From Verrucomicrobiota bacterium (GTDB lineage Bacteria > Verrucomicrobiota > Verrucomicrobiia > Chthoniobacterales > UBA10450): a stretch of 6,691 bases of DNA. Each line of letters opens with the position of its first letter. Positions within the stretch are counted from its first letter, which is position 1. The notes under the pieces were generated by a model, which was not told where the DNA came from, did no database searches, and worked only from the letters and a program-made list of their open reading frames with translations. Both the position numbers and the translations under genes were made by a program. The stretch covers positions 1 through 6,691 of the forward strand of contig QHQV01000016.1 of NCBI GenBank assembly GCA_003219945.1, read 5' to 3'. Below, one piece after another: positions 5,544 through 6,691 of this stretch.

Positions 5544-6179
5544 ATCTCTTAATCTCGAGATAAGCGCGCGCCTCGATGTGATTCGTCCCCGGCTGGAACT
5601 GTTCGACGCGCATTTGTCTCAAAAACCAGCGGCCCTCGATTTTTTGCGCGGATACTACCTCAAAGCGTTTGATCGCATCAATGCGCCGGTCGCCTTGTCC
5701 ACCCACAGCAACACGTTCGAATACGGCGACTCACGCGAAGGCGCGCGTAACTGCAGTTTCCAACATTTCCGGGTACGGACATTTTCCTCGCCTAATACGC
5801 GCGCAGTGGGCCAGTACAGAAATTTGAAGGCAAGATCCCCGTACGTCACGATTTTGCCGCGAATTTTTTCCTGGAGCTTCGACGTCCCCACTTTTTCCGT
5901 TCCAGCGTCACTCACCAGTTCGAGCCGTGAGCTGTTTTCGCCGAGCCGCAACTCAAGAGTTTCATCCGGGTTTGTGAATGTATACCGGATCAAGGGCCCG
6001 TTCTGCATCAGGCGAAATGGAATCACCATGTCCTCCTGACGAAGCTGCCCTTGCAGATCGATCTGCTGGCGCGATTCAAGCATACGAACTGAATCGAGAA
6101 TCTCTTTTGCGGACGGCGGAGGCTCGGCGGACATGCACCGCAAGGCGAGCATAAGAAAGATGATGGACGTCGTACGCAT
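5542..6179 (-). pseudogene. LolA-like outer-membrane lipoprotein-sorting family protein, frame-broken near the C-terminus
   Basis: The gene starts at ATG 6179-6177 with a hydrophobic signal peptide (MRTTSIIFLMLALRCMSAEP), so the product should be periplasmic. Residues 20-169 read as a LolA-like beta-sheet domain (COG2834 type), with PFRLMQNGPLIRYTFTNP (54-71), YGDLAFKFLYWP (113-124) and RTRKCWKLQL (135-144). After VLLWVDKATGALMR (156-169) the frame gives only SNALR and stops at 5657-5655. The missing end continues in another frame from 5673: IKRFEVVSAQKIEGRWFLRQ and onward to LEIKR, stopping at 5544-5542 (43 residues). In relatives about ten residues normally separate these two blocks, so a deletion of 3n+1 bases, perhaps near 31, at about 5673-5684 explains both the shift and the missing spacer. 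The truncated product would be 174 residues and lack the last strands. No Shine-Dalgarno sequence is visible. Confidence 0.8.
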
Positions 6180-6190
6180 GGACGCGATTC

Positions 6191-6262
6191 GTTAGACGGT
6201 TACATCGTTACATCGGATTTGCGATTCAAGGATTTAACGGTTCACGATTTAACGATTTGACA
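6191..6262. repeat. Drifting short tandem repeats in the divergent spacer
   Basis: Two perfect tandem copies of GTTACATC lie at 6199-6214. They are followed by two GATTTAACG copies at 6231-6239 and 6246-6254 and a partial GATTTGA at 6254-6260. The spacer separates the divergent LolA-like and PAP2 genes. Unit sequence and spacing drift along the tract, as in the GTTGAAG tract after the glycosylase gene. It may overlap the promoter of the LolA-like gene. Confidence 0.55.
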
Positions 6263-6298
6263 TTGGAAGCCCGTTCGTGCTTCGCCATTCGCTCGCGG

Positions 6299-6327
6299 TT
6301 GTCTATTAGCAGCCTAGCGGGTAAAAC
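6299..6327 (+). promoter_or_regulatory. Candidate sigma-70-type promoter for the PAP2 gene
   Basis: TTGTCT (6299-6304) and TAAAAC (6322-6327) each match four of six consensus bases and are separated by exactly 17 bp. Transcription would start near 6334, about 18 bases before the ATG. The match is modest and could be chance. Confidence 0.3.
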
Positions 6328-6351
6328 TTAAATCCGATTGCTCCCTATCGC

Positions 6352-6691
6352 ATGGACCAGTCCCTTTTTCACGCCATTAACCAACAATGGACGAGTCCGG
6401 CTCTCGATTTGTTCATGGCGGGTTTGAGCGATTCCCAAATTTGGATGCCGTTTCTGATCGCCATTGGAATTGGCACGCTGGTTTTTGGCGGGTTCAAAGC
6501 GCGCGCGTTGGTCATCTGCCTGGTCAGCTCTGTGGCAATCGCGGGATTGGTCACGACTGCATTGAAATCTAACGTAGGCCGTCATCGACCGAAACACGTC
6601 CAGAGTGTTCGTATGGTGCAACTACAAAAGGCCCGGCCAAAGTTTCTTACCCTCTGTAAAAAACCGGTCATTCGCTTTTCTGATTCCGCCG
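6352..6691 (+). CDS. PAP2-family phosphatase (N-terminal part, cut by window edge)
   Basis: The first 113 codons of a membrane phosphatase are visible from ATG 6352. A short amphipathic start (MDQSLFHAINQQWTSPALDL) is followed by hydrophobic helices at about residues 29-48 and 52-70. Next is the first PAP2 catalytic motif KxxxxxxRP, seen as KSNVGRHRP at 72-80. A loop rich in basic residues follows (RMVQLQKARPKFLTL, 87-101, then KKPVIRFSDSA). The second and third motifs (PSGH and the SRxxxxxHxxxD block) lie beyond base 6691. Enzymes of this family dephosphorylate phosphatidic acid, undecaprenyl pyrophosphate or related lipids at the periplasmic face of the inner membrane; which of these applies cannot be told here. 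The gene is divergent from the LolA-like gene. No Shine-Dalgarno sequence precedes the start. Confidence 0.85.
   Translation, partial: MDQSLFHAINQQWTSPALDLFMAGLSDSQIWMPFLIAIGIGTLVFGGFKARALVICLVSSVAIAGLVTTALKSNVGRHRPKHVQSVRMVQLQKARPKFLTLCKKPVIRFSDSA

Noticed and set aside
5578..6039. Plus-strand open frame of 153 codons
   Set aside because: It is antisense to the LolA-like gene, whose own translation has a signal peptide and family motifs.

Overview
The window looks like ordinary chromosomal sequence from a soil-type Verrucomicrobiota bacterium, most likely near Chthoniobacterales ('Spartobacteria'). The assignment rests on recalled protein types rather than a search: a GYF_2-Yip1 membrane protein beside a DUF2752 protein, a short basic RRM protein, a LolA-like periplasmic protein and a PAP2 phosphatase. 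The spacers rich in small palindromes and drifting 7-9 bp repeats also fit. Nothing indicates a plasmid, phage, insertion sequence, CRISPR array or RNA gene.

Left part (1-2452). A metallo-beta-lactamase-fold hydrolase runs off the left edge on the minus strand. It is divergent from an HhH-GPD DNA glycosylase of the AlkA type (294-923). A 238-bp spacer follows, holding drifting GTTGAAG repeats and an imperfect palindrome of a widespread intergenic repeat type. Next comes a tight two-gene membrane unit, GYF_2-Yip1 (1162-2019) and DUF2752 (2030-2452).

Middle (2539-4644). A UDP-glucuronate 4-epimerase-like SDR enzyme and a PAPS-dependent sulfotransferase lie in the same direction. Together they suggest surface glycan synthesis and sulfation, although the 120-bp gap means co-transcription is not shown.

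Right part (4645-6691). A 331-bp gene-free stretch with a strong hairpin leads to an RRM RNA-binding gene (4976-5477) whose start and RRM domain lie in different frames. It converges, across a near-perfect hairpin at 5501-5543, on a LolA-like gene (5542-6179, minus) whose last 43 codons are also out of frame, apparently after a small deletion. A divergent PAP2 phosphatase gene (from 6352) runs off the right edge.

The most notable observations are the two neighbouring broken reading frames, hidden because neither gene appears whole in any single frame, and the near absence of Shine-Dalgarno sequences: only the RRM gene has a clear one. I found no convincing new multi-gene system.
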